A DNA stretch of 64,000 nt from Parasulfuritortus sp036391875 (GTDB lineage: Bacteria; Pseudomonadota; Gammaproteobacteria; Burkholderiales; Thiobacillaceae), in assembly GCA_036391875.1 (NCBI GenBank), contig DASVZA010000039.1, positions 131,389 to 195,388 on the forward strand, written 5' to 3'. The position numbers and the translations under genes were made by a program. Below are positions 62,868 through 64,000 of this stretch, in pieces. Numbering within the stretch: the stretch's first letter is position 1; each line of letters starts with the position of its first letter. The notes below the pieces were generated by a model. It made no database searches. It was not told the origin of the DNA and saw nothing but the letters and a program-made list of their open reading frames with translations.

Positions 62868-63836
62868 ATGGAACTGACCGGCCTGGTCGGGCCGGCCTTC
62901 TGGGCCGGCTTCGTCGCCTTCGTGCTGGCCATGCTGGCCCTTGATCTGTTCGTCCTGGGCGGCCGCAAGGCGCATACCGTCTCGGCCCGCGAGGCGTTGA
63001 CCTGGACCGGCGTCTGGATGGCGCTGGCGCTGGCGTTCTGCGGCCTGCTCTGGTGGTGGCTGGACGGCAACGTCGGGCGCGGGGTGGCCGACGCCAAGGC
63101 ACTGGAGTTCCTCACCGGCTACCTGATCGAGATGTCGTTGTCGGTCGACAACATCTTCGTCTTCATCATGATCTTCTCGTTCTTCGCCGTGCCGCCGGCC
63201 TACCAGCGCCGGGTGTTGGTGTTCGGCGTGCTGGGCGCGATCGTGATGCGGGCGGCGATGATCCTCGGCGGCGCCTGGCTGGTGCACCAGTTCGAGTGGG
63301 TGCTGTACCTGTTCGGCGCCTTCCTGGTGGTCACCGGCTTCAAGATGCTGATCTTCGCCGAGGCGGAGGCCGATCTCGGCGCCAATCCGGTGCTGAAGTG
63401 GATGCGGCGCCATCTGCGCATCACCGACGGCTATCACGGCGAACGCTTCATGGCCCGGGTCGACGGCCTGCGCTGGTTCACGCCGTTGTTCCTGGTGCTG
63501 GTGCTGATCGAGACCTCGGACGTCATCTTCGCGGTCGACAGCATCCCGGCCATCTTCGCCGTGACCGCCGATCCGTTTATCGTCTTCACCTCCAACATCT
63601 TCGCCATCATGGGCCTGCGCTCGCTGTATTTCCTGCTGGCCGACCTCAACGGCCGCTTCCACCTGCTCAAGTACGGCCTGGCGCTGGTGCTGGTGTTCGT
63701 CGGCACCAAGATGCTGGTCGCCGACTTCTACAAGGTGCCGATCGGGCTGGCGCTCGGCATCGTCGCGTTGATCCTGTCGTCATCGGTGGCGGCCAGCCTG
63801 TACGCCACCCGCAAGCCCAAGGAAGCAAAATCATGA
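62868..63836 (+). CDS. TerC family integral membrane protein
   Basis: A 322-residue membrane protein with eight or nine helices. The TerC hallmarks are EMSLSVDNIFVFIMIFSFF and LVLIETSDVIFAVDSIPAIFAVT, both containing membrane-embedded acids that bind metal. TerC/Alx proteins act in manganese export or tellurite resistance; here manganese handling, possibly to load secreted proteins, is likely but unproved. The ATG directly follows the htpX stop. Confidence 0.93.
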   Translation: MELTGLVGPAFWAGFVAFVLAMLALDLFVLGGRKAHTVSAREALTWTGVWMALALAFCGLLWWWLDGNVGRGVADAKALEFLTGYLIEMSLSVDNIFVFIMIFSFFAVPPAYQRRVLVFGVLGAIVMRAAMILGGAWLVHQFEWVLYLFGAFLVVTGFKMLIFAEAEADLGANPVLKWMRRHLRITDGYHGERFMARVDGLRWFTPLFLVLVLIETSDVIFAVDSIPAIFAVTADPFIVFTSNIFAIMGLRSLYFLLADLNGRFHLLKYGLALVLVFVGTKMLVADFYKVPIGLALGIVALILSSSVAASLYATRKPKEAKS

Positions 63837-64000
63837 ATCGCCTCGAAACCGCCCTGGAAAAGCTGATCTTCGGCAGCCGCTGGCTGCTGGCCCCGTTCTA
63901 TCTCGGCCTGGTTCTCGCCCTCGGTCTGCTGCTGGTCAAGTTCGGCAAGGAGTTCCTCCATTTCGTGCCGGCGGTGTTCGGCGGCGAAGGCAGCGAGGTG
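63833..64000 (+). CDS. YqhA/UPF0114 family membrane protein, N-terminal part (runs off window)
   Basis: The first 56 residues begin MNRLETALEKLIFGSRWLL and continue with a membrane segment (APFYLGLVLALGLLLVKFG). This matches the TIGR00645/YqhA family of unknown function. The ATG overlaps the terC stop by four bases, so htpX-terC-yqhA form one unit. The frame is open at base 64000. Confidence 0.82.
   Translation, partial: MNRLETALEKLIFGSRWLLAPFYLGLVLALGLLLVKFGKEFLHFVPAVFGGEGSEV

Overview
The window is GC-rich, densely coded chromosomal DNA whose gene content and gene orders (hemC-hemD-hemX-hemY, yqgE-ruvX-pyrR-pyrB-pyrX, dnaX-ybaB-recR, yhdP-nitrilase-tldD, rpmB-rpmG) are typical of Betaproteobacteria. 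A SoxW-like thioredoxin, a NodI/NodJ-type exporter and the general style suggest a free-living, possibly sulfur-oxidising member of the Nitrosomonadales, Hydrogenophilales or Rhodocyclales group. The taxonomic placement is inference; no rRNA or tRNA gene lies in the window. Most of it is core housekeeping DNA arranged in tight operons with 1-4 base stop/start overlaps.

Layout. 1-6430: argH (partial), a periplasmic thioredoxin-like protein, the haem genes hemC-D-X and a very short hemY, a ferredoxin-type NAD(P)H reductase and an SDR-like protein. 6431-11390 is the accessory part. It holds a low-GC orphan gene with a phospholipase-D-like half-site, an 82-base inverted-repeat element, a small secreted protein, and two translationally coupled membrane proteins. 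Those two combine MshEN-like N-termini with five DUF202-like blocks built on Arg-Thr pairs at exact seven-residue spacing. A second dispersed palindrome ends this region. 11391-19178: NamZ-like protein, DOMON-like protein, photolyase, then yqgE-ruvX-pyrR-pyrB-pyrX and a zinc metallopeptidase. 19186-23112: a leftward operon with a NodJ/NodI-type ABC exporter, an alpha/beta hydrolase, a thioredoxin-like ferredoxin, a MazG-like pyrophosphohydrolase and a DUF4124-glutaredoxin protein. 23136-32861: prlC, gamma carbonic anhydrase, a stand-alone zinc-binding CZB protein, cnoX, purB, and the dnaX-ybaB-recR-HDOD block. 32900-34824: a PagL-like deacylase, the 4.5S SRP RNA, and aroG behind a Phe/Tyr-rich leader peptide and an intrinsic terminator, which together form a classical attenuator. 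34916-48054: ppiA, a tandem HD/HD-GYP protein, tldD, nitrilase, yhdP, a HIT/GalT-like protein and metH. 48348-52561: rhodanese, a PAS-GGDEF diguanylate cyclase, dut, coaBC, radC. 52525-56669: a four-gene leftward amidoligase cluster (C39-like peptidase, RimK-like ATP-grasp ligase, GCS2-type ligase, N-formylglutamate amidohydrolase-like). 56855-64000: rpmB-rpmG, a stand-alone Rossmann protein, an MscS channel, a PLD-like nuclease, an RsmB-like methyltransferase, an NhaR-like regulator, htpX, terC and a partial YqhA-family gene.

How parts may work together. The window carries one synthesis enzyme for c-di-GMP (GGDEF with intact I-site), one probable degradation enzyme (HD-GYP), a CZB zinc sensor of the type that controls diguanylate cyclases, and the MshEN-like/DUF202-like pair that could be an effector. 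That linkage is inference.

The best candidates for an undescribed system are the MshEN-DUF202 membrane pair at 8399-11207 and the amidoligase cluster at 52525-56669. The aroG leader is the clearest regulatory discovery.
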